Shown: positions 1 to 5,024 of the stretch, piece by piece
How the letters are laid out: every line of letters begins with the position of its first letter
Position numbering within the stretch: position 1 is the first letter of the stretch
Source: Syntrophus sp. (in: bacteria)
GTDB taxonomy: Bacteria > Desulfobacterota > Syntrophia > Syntrophales > UBA5619
DNA: 5,024 nucleotides
Assembly: GCA_013824905.1 (NCBI GenBank)
Contig: PNOO01000191.1
Coordinates: 1 to 5,024 of the forward strand
Direction of reading: 5' to 3'
The notes under the pieces: model-generated
What the model was told of the DNA's origin: nothing
What the model saw: the letters and a program-made list of their open reading frames with translations, nothing else
Databases searched by the model: none
Program-made: the position numbers and the translations under genes

Positions 1-1
1 G

Positions 2-313
2 ACCGACAAGGTGGGCGATGTCTCCGGTATTCTTCAGGTCACCGGAAAAGAGGACATCGTGCTGATCAGCGACGCGGGCCGGATCATCCGCATGCGCGCC
101 GAGGAGGTGCGCGTCATCCACCGGAGCACCCAGGGGGTCCGCCTGATCGATCTCGAGGAGAACGAAAAGCTGGTCGGGGTCGCCCGCGCCGAACGGGAAG
201 AGGAGCGGGAGAACGGCGAGACGCCGGAAGAGCTTCCGGAGGATGCGGAGCTGGCGCTTGCCCCGGAAAACGGTCCGGCGGATGAAGAGGCCGACGGGGA
301 GGACAAGGGATGA
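2..313 (+). CDS. gyrA: DNA gyrase subunit A, C-terminal end (5' partial)
   Basis: This is the last 103 codons of a gene entering from the left edge. The visible residues form the final blade of the GyrA C-terminal beta-pinwheel, which wraps DNA so that gyrase can introduce negative supercoils. The diagnostic stretch is IRMRAEEVRVIHRSTQGVRL around visible residues 29-48, matching the family pattern of IRM, then RVI-x-R-x-TQGVRLI. After the blade comes a disordered tail in which 17 of the last 39 residues are Asp or Glu. The GyrA box and catalytic domains lie outside the window. The TGA stop (311-313) overlaps the ATG of the next gene. ParC is the alternative, but the TQGVRLI blade and the acidic tail favour GyrA. 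Confidence 0.93.
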   Translation, partial: TDKVGDVSGILQVTGKEDIVLISDAGRIIRMRAEEVRVIHRSTQGVRLIDLEENEKLVGVARAEREEERENGETPEELPEDAELALAPENGPADEEADGEDKG

Positions 314-1197
314 AACCCCTCCGTCGGTTGGCCTTCGGCCTGGGCCTCCTGCTTGTGGTTGCCTGCATGCCGAAGGAGATCCCCCCTCCGCTTCCGCCCC
401 CGCCTCGACCGGCGAAGATCGCCGTCGTTCTCGGCGCCGGCGCCTCCAGGGGGTTTGCGCACATCGGCGTCCTCAAGGTTCTCGAAGCGCAGAAAGTTCC
501 GATCCACCTGATCGTTGGGACAAGTTCGGGGAGCTTCGTGGGGAGCATTTACGCTTATGGTTACGACGCCTTCCAGATCCAGAAGATGGCCCTCGCCATC
601 CAGAAGGATGACGTGGTGGACCTGACCATCCCCGATAACGGCTTCGTCCGCGGGGAAAAGCTGGAGAATTTCGTCAACAGGGCCGTGCAGAATTCCCCGC
701 TCGAGCGGTTGAGGATCCCGTTCCTGGCGGTTGCAACGAACGTCCAGACCGGCGAGGAGACGGTCTTTGCGACGGGAAACACCGGGAAGGCGGTCCGGGC
801 GAGCTGCTCCATCCCGGGGATCTTCCAACCGGTCCGGATCGGTGAGAAGACCTATGTGGACGGCGGCGTGGTCAGCCCCGTCGCCGTGGACGCCGCCCGA
901 CAGGCGGGCGCCGACGTCGTGATTGCCGTAGACATCTCCACCGGTGTGGCGGGAACCCTTCCCCAGGGGATCCTGGAAACGATCCTCCAGTCGATCGATA
1001 TCATGTATGCCAAGATCGCGGCGGCGCAGATCAGAAATGCCGATGTGGTCATCCGCCCCCGGGTGAGCCACATCGGTTCGAGCGATTTTGACAGGCGTCA
1101 TGAAGCGATCCTCGAAGGGGAGAAGGCGGCAACGGCGGCCATCCCTCAGATCACGCAGATCCTAAGCAGGCTCCACCAGGAAGGCCGCCTGCCGTAA
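310..1197 (+). CDS. Patatin-like phospholipase, predicted lipoprotein
   Basis: A 295-residue patatin/RssA-type serine acyl hydrolase, expected to cleave acyl esters of phospholipids. It has all three family blocks: the glycine-rich oxyanion segment LGAGASRGFAHIGVL (residues 41-55), the nucleophile elbow GTSSG (70-74, catalytic Ser72) and the DGG motif with catalytic Asp184. The N-terminus has two Arg, a hydrophobic stretch and a lipobox ending VVAC, so Cys19 is the probable lipidation site. A proline-rich linker (about 25-35) follows. Position +2 after Cys is Met rather than Asp, which by the E. coli Lol rule suggests the outer membrane. The start is supported by GGAGG at 298-302, 7 nt before the ATG and inside gyrA. 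The ATGA overlap with gyrA suggests translational coupling. The physiological substrate cannot be read from sequence. Confidence 0.93.
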   Translation: MKPLRRLAFGLGLLLVVACMPKEIPPPLPPPPRPAKIAVVLGAGASRGFAHIGVLKVLEAQKVPIHLIVGTSSGSFVGSIYAYGYDAFQIQKMALAIQKDDVVDLTIPDNGFVRGEKLENFVNRAVQNSPLERLRIPFLAVATNVQTGEETVFATGNTGKAVRASCSIPGIFQPVRIGEKTYVDGGVVSPVAVDAARQAGADVVIAVDISTGVAGTLPQGILETILQSIDIMYAKIAAAQIRNADVVIRPRVSHIGSSDFDRRHEAILEGEKAATAAIPQITQILSRLHQEGRLP

Positions 1198-1244
1198 GGG
1201 GACCGACTGCAGACGGTGGCCCTGCGGCCGAAACTGCGCTGATC
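1198..1244. other. Short convergent intergenic gap, no clear terminator
   Basis: Only 47 nt separate the patatin stop from the stop of the minus-strand repeat protein. The gap contains GGCC repeated around CTGC and a CTGCAG palindrome (1207-1212), but no stable stem followed by a T-run on either strand. I see no convincing intrinsic terminator. Confidence 0.4.
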
Positions 1245-1649
1245 CTATTTCCCGGTGAGGAACTTCCGGATATCCCTTCCCATCTGCCGGAATGCCTCTC
1301 CGGTCTTTTTACCGGTATCCCGGAACCATTCGCTGAGGGTCCGGCCCTGCTTTTGGGCCTCCCGCTTGGTTTCCGTTATCCCCTCCTTGACCCCCTGTCT
1401 GACCTCCCTGGCGTCCTCCTTGATCTTTTGACCGACTTCCTTTGTTCCTTCCGTGACGGCCTGGCCGGTCTCCCGCCCCTTCTCCTTGATTTCCCGCCCG
1501 ACCTCCTTCGCCCCTTGCCGGACTTCCTTTGCCCCGTCCTTGATCCCCTGGCCTATCTCCCTCGCCCCTTGCTTGAAGCCGCTATCGGCGGCCGGGCATG
1601 GGACGGCCCATAGGATCATCATCATCACGGCGATCACGATTGTTCGCAT
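1245..1649 (-). CDS. Small exported protein of ten 11-residue amphipathic repeats (LEA/apolipoprotein-like)
   Basis: A 134-residue protein with no family I can name securely. Residues 1-20 are a signal peptide: MRT, a hydrophobic core rich in V, I and M, and a probable signal peptidase I site at CPA|A near residue 20. Cys18 is preceded by AVP, which is a poor lipobox. Residues 25-134 are built entirely from 11-residue units rich in Lys, Glu, Gly, Arg and Gln, such as IKDGAKEVRQG and AREVRQGVKEG. This predicts one long charged amphipathic helix. The pattern resembles group 3 LEA proteins, exchangeable apolipoproteins and YtxH/CsbD-like stress proteins, so a periplasmic membrane- or protein-protecting role is possible but inferred. 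An upstream extension to 1769 is open, but the ATG at 1649 is chosen because AAGGAGG lies 6 nt before it and a signal peptide follows. The gene is monocistronic here, divergent from the hydrolase gene and convergent with the patatin gene. Confidence 0.82.
   Translation of the reverse strand: MRTIVIAVMMMILWAVPCPAADSGFKQGAREIGQGIKDGAKEVRQGAKEVGREIKEKGRETGQAVTEGTKEVGQKIKEDAREVRQGVKEGITETKREAQKQGRTLSEWFRDTGKKTGEAFRQMGRDIRKFLTGK
1248..1577 (-). repeat. Ten contiguous 11-codon (33-bp) protein repeats
   Basis: Reading the mature protein from Phe25, it divides without gaps into ten 11-residue units ending exactly at the last residue. Most early units follow a loose pattern of small or hydrophobic residue, K/R, E/D, x, x, K/R, E, V/I, x, x, G/K. 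The last three units are more divergent and carry Trp and Phe (SEWFRDT, EAFRQM, RKFL). The repetition is clear at protein level and imperfect at DNA level, so the expansion is not recent. Confidence 0.78.
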
Positions 1650-1655
1650 AAGAGC

Positions 1656-1662
1656 CCTCCTT
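1656..1662 (-). promoter_or_regulatory. Ribosome binding site fixing the start of the repeat protein
   Basis: On the minus strand this reads AAGGAGG, a full Shine-Dalgarno match, 6 nt before the ATG at 1649. It decides against the longer in-frame start at 1769, whose extra 40 residues would bury the signal peptide. Confidence 0.8.
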
Positions 1663-1669
1663 GATTTCA

Positions 1670-1698
1670 AGTTTATCACGGAAGTAGGGGGTCGACAA
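1670..1698 (-). promoter_or_regulatory. Weak candidate promoter for the repeat protein
   Basis: On the minus strand TTGTCG (1693-1698) and TAAACT (1670-1675) are separated by 17 bp. Each hexamer matches the sigma-70 consensus at 4 of 6 positions. Transcription would start only about 14 nt before the ATG, leaving a very short leader. It is plausible but could be chance. Confidence 0.25.
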
Positions 1699-1722
1699 GG
1701 AGCATCCGAAATATGTTGACCA

Positions 1723-1751
1723 TTGACGACCGCCCGGCAGACCGATATAAT
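1723..1751 (+). promoter_or_regulatory. Near-consensus sigma-70 promoter facing the hydrolase-archease-rtcB genes
   Basis: TTGACG (1723-1728), a 17-bp spacer and a perfect TATAAT (1746-1751) give an almost ideal housekeeping promoter. Transcription should start near 1758, about 150 nt before the hydrolase ATG. A second TTGACC at 1716 is at the wrong distance (24 bp). No gene in the preceding 70 bp reads in this direction, so this is the likely main promoter of the rightward cluster. Confidence 0.72.
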
Positions 1752-1822
1752 CACATCCCAAGGGCTCACCCTGCTAAGCGCTTCAGGTTATAGCTTATGG
1801 GAAGCGTTGAAAAATAAACGTT

Positions 1823-1903
1823 ATGAACCCCAGGGCAAGCCCGGACGTTGGTCCGCAGTCAAGCTGCGGGAAATATGAACCTGAGAAATTCAAGAGGAGG
1901 TAA
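1823..1903 (+). CDS. Possible 26-codon leader ORF
   Basis: An ATG at 1823 opens 26 codons ending at TAA 1901-1903, inside the Shine-Dalgarno region of the hydrolase gene. The product would begin MNPRASPDVG and end with the basic EKFKRR. There is no good ribosome binding site upstream (the sequence before it is A-rich: GAAAAATAAACGTT), and the composition gives no clue to function. Its stop position would suit translational coupling, but an ORF this short can arise by chance. Confidence 0.18.
   Translation: MNPRASPDVGPQSSCGKYEPEKFKRR
1895..1901 (+). promoter_or_regulatory. Strong ribosome binding site of the hydrolase gene
   Basis: AGGAGGT with a 5-nt spacer (AAAAG) before the ATG at 1907. 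It fixes that start, which is also the one that gives a signal peptide. Confidence 0.8.
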
Positions 1904-1906
1904 AAG

Positions 1907-2644
1907 ATGAACGGGTTAACCTTTCTGATGATGCCGCTGGTTCTTATCGCAGCGGCTCCGGCTTCAGTCGCCGGGGCCTTCGATGCGGATGTCCTGCCGA
2001 CCGCAGCCGGGGATCTGAAGATCACCTTCATCGGTCACGCGTCACTGATGTTTGAGTTCGGTGGGAAGGTCATCTACAACGATCCGGCCGGTCAGTATGG
2101 GGACTTCTCGGGTCTGCCGAAGGCCGATGTGATCCTGGCGGCCCACGAACACGGGGACCACTTCGATCTGGAGACGATCAGGAAAATCAGCAAGAATGGA
2201 ACGAAAGTCGTCATGACCCCGCTCTGCGCCGCCAAGCTTGCAGGCGGTACTGTCCTGAAAAACGGGGAGTCGGCCACCGTCGAGGGGATCCGGATCGAGG
2301 CGGTTCCGGCCTACAATCTCGTCCACATGCGCTCTCCCGGCATGCCCTATCACCCGAAGGGCGTCGGGAACGGGTATGTTCTCACTTTCGGCAACAAGCG
2401 GGTCTATGTGGCCGGGGACACGGAGAACATCCCGGAGATGAAGGCGCTCGGCCCGATCGATGTCGCTTTCCTGCCGATGAATCTCCCCTATACGATGACT
2501 CCCGAGATGGTGGCGGATGCCGCCCGGATGGTGAAGCCCAAGATCCTTTACCCCTACCACACCACGGATACCGACACGTCCAAACTTCAGCCCCTGCTGA
2601 AGAATGAAAAGGGGATTGAGGTGCGGATCCGCCGGATGCCCTGA
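1907..2644 (+). CDS. Exported metallo-beta-lactamase-fold hydrolase (UlaG/UPF0173-like)
   Basis: A 245-residue metal-dependent hydrolase. Residues 1-24 form a signal peptide, with a hydrophobic run through LIAAAP and a good AGA|F cleavage site after Ala24. The catalytic domain follows: GHAS (His44), the metal motif HEHGDH (His80, His82, Asp84, His85), a HPKGVGNGY segment (His149 as probable further ligand, with His140 also nearby), GDTE (Asp171) and YPYH (His218). This ligand order is typical of UlaG-like lactonase/phosphodiesterase-type MBL proteins, likely binding two Zn or Mn ions. Length is normal for the family plus a signal peptide. Substrate is unknown; family members are often annotated only as metal-dependent hydrolases. 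The export signal implies a periplasmic enzyme. Archease starts 46 nt downstream on the same strand, so the genes may be cotranscribed. Confidence 0.9.
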   Translation: MNGLTFLMMPLVLIAAAPASVAGAFDADVLPTAAGDLKITFIGHASLMFEFGGKVIYNDPAGQYGDFSGLPKADVILAAHEHGDHFDLETIRKISKNGTKVVMTPLCAAKLAGGTVLKNGESATVEGIRIEAVPAYNLVHMRSPGMPYHPKGVGNGYVLTFGNKRVYVAGDTENIPEMKALGPIDVAFLPMNLPYTMTPEMVADAARMVKPKILYPYHTTDTDTSKLQPLLKNEKGIEVRIRRMP

Positions 2645-2690
2645 TGCCGGATGATGATGCTTGCTTGAAGAATGCAGAGGATATCGAGGA

Positions 2691-3104
2691 ATGGACTACC
2701 GGGTCTTTGATCATACCGCCGACCTCGGCGTGGAGGTGTCTGCGGGGACCGTTGAGGAGCTCTACGCGGCGGCCGCCTTTGCCCTGTTCGACCTTCTGAC
2801 GGATCTCTCGACGGTCCGGGCGGGGATCGCGAGGGAGGTCGTCGTGACGGGCGAGGACCAAGCAGACCTCCTGGTCAATTTCCTGCGCGAGGTCCTCTAT
2901 ATGTGGAACGGCGGAGGATTTCTGATCAAGACGTGTCTGGTCCGAGAGGCGACGCCGCAGCGGCTGAAGGCCCTCCTCCGAGGCGAATTCTTTGATCCGT
3001 CCCGTCACCGGATTAAACAGGAGATCAAGGCGGTGACGTACCACCAGGCGACCGTCTGTGAAACGGGGGAGGGGTGGGGAGCAAAAGTGGTATTTGATGT
3101 CTGA
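2691..3104 (+). CDS. Archease, RtcB-activating protein
   Basis: A 137-residue archease. In archaea and metazoa the family speeds guanylylation of RtcB and allows multiple turnover in RNA ligation. Visible signatures are FDHTADLGVEV near the N-terminus (Asp11, probable metal ligand), LLVNFLREVLYMW (60-72), IKAVTYH (112-118) and a C-terminal VVFDV with Asp136 as second probable metal ligand. Length matches the usual 135-145 residues. An in-frame TTG at 2661 would add ten residues, but the ATG at 2691 gives the standard family N-terminus. AGAGG lies 10 nt upstream (2676-2680), and GAGGA directly abuts the ATG. rtcB follows on the same strand after 84 nt, which strongly supports the assignment. 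The protein is expected to be cytosolic. Confidence 0.93.
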   Translation: MDYRVFDHTADLGVEVSAGTVEELYAAAAFALFDLLTDLSTVRAGIAREVVVTGEDQADLLVNFLREVLYMWNGGGFLIKTCLVREATPQRLKALLRGEFFDPSRHRIKQEIKAVTYHQATVCETGEGWGAKVVFDV

Positions 3105-3188
3105 CGGTAGAGTCGCGCGCCTTGCCTCTGGAGCTTTTTATGAAGCCGTCTAAGCAGGTTTCTGTTACTGACTTTTGATGTGATCAGC
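3105..3188 (+). other. Archease-rtcB spacer
   Basis: This 84-nt gap has no stem plus T-run that would serve as a terminator, although a short T5 run occurs at 3135-3139. There is no convincing promoter pair: TTGCCT at 3122 and TATGAA at 3139 are only 11 bp apart. Cotranscription of archease and rtcB is therefore the simplest reading. No good Shine-Dalgarno site lies near the rtcB start. Confidence 0.4.
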
Positions 3189-4631
3189 ATGTCTGAGAAC
3201 CGTTTCCGGAAGATCGATGAATGGCGCTGGGAAATCCCGCCGGAGGGGGGGATGCGCGTTCCCGGGATCATCTACACGAGCGAAAAGCTCATGCAGGGGA
3301 TGGGGGGGGACGAAGGTCCCAGACAGGTGGCGAATGTCGCCCACCTGCCGGGGATCGTTACGGCATCGCTCGCGATGCCGGACATGCACTGGGGGTATGG
3401 CTTTCCCATCGGCGGCGTCGCCGCTTTCGCGATGGAGGAGGGGATCGTCTCCCCCGGCGGGGTCGGCTATGACATCAACTGCGGCTGTCGTCTGATGACC
3501 ACCCGTCTGCGTGCCGAGGATATCCGCGACCGCCTGCAGGCGCTCGTAACGGCGCTCTTTCAGAATATTCCCTCCGGCGTCGGTTCCCGCGGAGCGCTGA
3601 AGCTCTCCGCAAAGGATGAAAGACAGGTCCTCACGGAAGGGGCGGCCTGGGCTGTCCGCCACGGCTACGGCACAGAGGCCGATCTGGAGATGACGGAGGA
3701 CGGCGGGGTGATGGCGGGCGCCGATCCGGAGAAGGTGAGCGACCGGGCCCTGGAACGGGGGAAGGACCAGCTCGGGACGCTCGGATCGGGGAACCATTTT
3801 CTTGAGATCGAGGTGGTCGAGGAGATCTTCGACGGGGAGGCCGCCGCTTCCTTCGGCCTGGAGAAGGGACAGGTCTGTGTGATGATCCACAGCGGCTCCC
3901 GCGGTCTCGGCTACCAGGTCTGCGACGATTACCTGGCACGGATGGTCAAGCATATCGATGAGATCGGGATTCCCCTTCCCGACCGGCAGCTTGCCTGCGC
4001 ACGGCTGACATCCCCCCGGGGGAAGGATTATCTCGCCGCAATGGCCTGTGCGGCCAACTACGCCTGGACGAACCGCCAGCTCCTGATGCACCGGACGCGG
4101 GAGATTTTCGAAAAGACACTGGGCATGGGACCCAGGGAGCTCGGGATGCGGCTCCTCTATGATGTCTGTCACAATATCGCCAAGATCGAGACGCTTCCCG
4201 TGGCGGGAAGGGAGGTCCGTCTCTGCGTCCACCGGAAAGGGGCGACCCGTGCCTTTCCTCCGGGCCATCCGGCCCTGCCGCAGGCCTACCGGAAAGTGGG
4301 GCAGCCGGTCCTCATCCCCGGGGATATGGGGTCCGGTTCTTATGTTTTGGCAGGGACTCAGAGGGCGTTTACGGAGACGTTCGGGAGCGCCTGCCACGGC
4401 GCCGGGCGGGTGATGAGCCGGACGAGGGCGATGAAGTCCTGCCGGGGACGGTCGATTCCAAAGGAGATGGCGGAGCGGGGCGTGATCGTCATGGCCTCCG
4501 GGCGGGGAACTCTCGAGGAGGAGATCCCTGAAGCCTACAAGGACTTGGATGAAGTCGTAAAGGTAGTCCACAGGGCCGGTCTCGCTACGAAAGTGGCCCG
4601 CCTGCGCACCCTGGGCTGTGTCAAAGGATAG
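3189..4631 (+). CDS. rtcB: RtcB, tRNA/RNA-splicing ligase (3'-phosphate and 5'-OH RNA ligase)
   Basis: A 480-residue GTP- and Mn-dependent ligase that joins RNA 3'-phosphate or 2',3'-cyclic phosphate ends to 5'-OH ends, used in RNA repair. Counting from the ATG at 3189, the active-site residues fall at Asp95 and Cys98 (GYDINCGCR), Asn202 and His203 (GSGNHF), His234 (MIHSGSRG), His328 (VCHNIAK) and His403 (ACHGAGR). His403 corresponds to the histidine guanylylated in Pyrococcus RtcB. All expected ligands are present and the length is normal, so it should be active. A GTG at 3180, three codons upstream, is an alternative start; neither has a clear ribosome binding site. The early coding region holds G7 (3245-3251) and G8 (3302-3309) tracts. 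Archease directly upstream supports the role. The stop is 6 nt from that of the convergent ACT gene. Confidence 0.96.
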   Translation: MSENRFRKIDEWRWEIPPEGGMRVPGIIYTSEKLMQGMGGDEGPRQVANVAHLPGIVTASLAMPDMHWGYGFPIGGVAAFAMEEGIVSPGGVGYDINCGCRLMTTRLRAEDIRDRLQALVTALFQNIPSGVGSRGALKLSAKDERQVLTEGAAWAVRHGYGTEADLEMTEDGGVMAGADPEKVSDRALERGKDQLGTLGSGNHFLEIEVVEEIFDGEAAASFGLEKGQVCVMIHSGSRGLGYQVCDDYLARMVKHIDEIGIPLPDRQLACARLTSPRGKDYLAAMACAANYAWTNRQLLMHRTREIFEKTLGMGPRELGMRLLYDVCHNIAKIETLPVAGREVRLCVHRKGATRAFPPGHPALPQAYRKVGQPVLIPGDMGSGSYVLAGTQRAFTETFGSACHGAGRVMSRTRAMKSCRGRSIPKEMAERGVIVMASGRGTLEEEIPEAYKDLDEVVKVVHRAGLATKVARLRTLGCVKG

Positions 4632-4637
4632 CGATTT

Positions 4638-5024
4638 CTACAGGCCGTAGAGCTTCGCCCCCGGAAGGACGGTAAGGCCGTTTTTCTGGAGAACATCGAT
4701 TGCCGCATCCGGGGCGTCGAACCGGAAGATGATCACGGCATTCTGGCCGCTCCTCTCCACGAAGGCATACAGGTATTCGACATTGATGCCGTTTTTGGAC
4801 AGCACCTCGAGAATGCTGTGGAGCCCCCCCGGACGGTCCGGGACCTCGACGGCCACGACGGTGGTCCGGCTGAAACGCAAGCCGTTCTCCTTGAGTACGC
4901 GACTCGCCGTGTCGACGTCGTTCACGATCAGGCGAAGGATGCCAAAGTCAGTGGTGTCCGCCAGCGACAGGGTTCTGATGTTGATCCCTGCTTCTTTAAG
5001 GAGCCGGGTCACCTCCTCCAGCCC
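4638..5024 (-). CDS. Tandem ACT-domain protein (5' partial)
   Basis: 128 residues are visible, ending at TAG; the N-terminus lies beyond the right edge. The frame stays open to the edge as GLEEVTRLLKEAGINIR, so the GTG at 5012 is an internal Val rather than the start. Two ACT folds can be seen. The end of the first includes AGINIRTLSLADT and FGILRLIVND. The second starts at VVAVEVPDRPGGLHSILEVL and contains GINVEYLYAFV and NAVIIFRF. ACT domains bind small ligands, usually amino acids, and regulate enzymes or transcription. No catalytic domain is visible. The complete family is about 140-145 residues, so perhaps 15 are missing. From general knowledge, such stand-alone double-ACT proteins often sit beside phenylacetate-CoA ligase genes in Deltaproteobacteria; that neighbour would be outside this window. 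Confidence 0.88.
   Translation of the reverse strand, partial: GLEEVTRLLKEAGINIRTLSLADTTDFGILRLIVNDVDTASRVLKENGLRFSRTTVVAVEVPDRPGGLHSILEVLSKNGINVEYLYAFVERSGQNAVIIFRFDAPDAAIDVLQKNGLTVLPGAKLYGL

Larger units (their letters stand above)
1758..1906 (+). promoter_or_regulatory. Long, possibly structured 5' leader of the hydrolase gene
   Basis: The leader offers several helices: AGGG/CCCT (1761-1764 with 1769-1772); AGCGCTTC/GAAGCGTT (1777-1784 with 1801-1808, 8 pairs including one G-U); CGGAC/GTCCG (1842-1846 with 1851-1855, loop GTTG); and CCGCAG/CTGCGG (1853-1858 with 1864-1869). The last two share bases and compete. A long-range pair TCAGGTT/AACCTGA (1783-1789 with 1878-1884) would close the whole region and compete with the 8-pair stem. 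TATGAACC occurs twice (1822-1829 and 1874-1881). I could not match it to a riboswitch class; the TPP, SAM-I, cobalamin and c-di-GMP-I cores are not satisfied. No T-run follows, so if it regulates, translation is the more likely target. Confidence 0.35.

Noticed and set aside
34..1101. Open 355-codon frame on the minus strand across gyrA and the patatin gene
   Set aside because: It is antisense to two well-supported genes, reads as low-complexity Arg/Asp/Ser/Pro-rich sequence and shows no known motif; GC-rich codon usage explains the absence of stops.
1650..1769. N-terminal extension of the repeat protein to an ATG at 1769
   Set aside because: The extra 40 residues would place the signal peptide internally, and the ATG at 1649 has a perfect AAGGAGG at proper spacing.
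1831..1842. CAGGGCAA resembling part of a c-di-GMP-I riboswitch
   Set aside because: The match is one short stretch; the remaining conserved blocks, including the tetraloop receptor and the GGTTACC-like segment, are absent.
1881..1886. CTGAGA, a hallmark of the TPP riboswitch
   Set aside because: It occurs alone at the end of the leader without the other TPP blocks in the required order.
3176..3186. TGATGTGATCA as a CRP-like site upstream of rtcB
   Set aside because: Only one TGTGA half-site is present with no partner at the right distance, and it overlaps the start codon region.
3165..4571. Open 468-codon frame on the minus strand within rtcB
   Set aside because: It is an exact shadow of rtcB, whose full set of active-site residues is intact on the plus strand; the antisense product is His/Pro/Arg-rich with no recognisable domain.
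5012..5012. GTG at 5012 (minus strand) as start of the ACT protein
   Set aside because: The frame continues to the window edge with family-typical residues, and starting there would truncate the first ACT domain.

Overview
The window reads as ordinary chromosomal DNA of a GC-rich bacterium. It is dense with housekeeping-type genes, has strong Shine-Dalgarno sites and signal peptides, and carries an RNA-repair pair. The tandem-ACT protein and the general gene mix remind me of Deltaproteobacteria (Desulfobacterota, e.g. Syntrophales-like), but that placement is inference from family knowledge and was not tested. I see no mobile element, CRISPR array, tRNA or rRNA.

Layout, left to right. (1) 2-313: the 3' end of gyrA, with the last beta-pinwheel blade and a very acidic tail. 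Its stop overlaps the ATG of (2) 310-1197, a patatin-like phospholipase with a lipoprotein signal; the two look translationally coupled. (3) 1245-1649, minus strand: a small exported protein whose mature part is ten back-to-back 11-residue amphipathic repeats (LEA/apolipoprotein-like), convergent with the patatin gene. (4) 1650-1906: a divergent intergenic region with a near-consensus sigma-70 promoter (TTGACG, 17 bp, TATAAT) pointing right, followed by a leader of about 150 nt with several possible hairpins and a possible 26-codon small ORF. (5) 1907-2644: an exported metallo-beta-lactamase-fold hydrolase (UlaG/UPF0173-like). (6) 2691-3104: archease. (7) 3189-4631: RtcB, the RNA 3'-phosphate/5'-OH ligase. 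(8) 4638-5024, minus strand: a tandem-ACT-domain protein cut by the right edge, converging on rtcB with only 6 nt between the stops.

Functional reading. Archease and RtcB are a known working pair: archease promotes guanylylation and multiple turnover of RtcB. Their co-orientation 84 nt apart supports an RNA repair/ligation unit. The hydrolase upstream lies on the same strand 46 nt before archease and could share the strong promoter, but it carries a signal peptide, so a direct role in RNA repair is doubtful. The points most worth a second look are the exact 10 x 11 repeat architecture, the long structured leader, the exported hydrolase at the head of the archease-rtcB cluster, and the G7/G8 tracts near the start of rtcB. 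No obviously new multi-gene system is visible.
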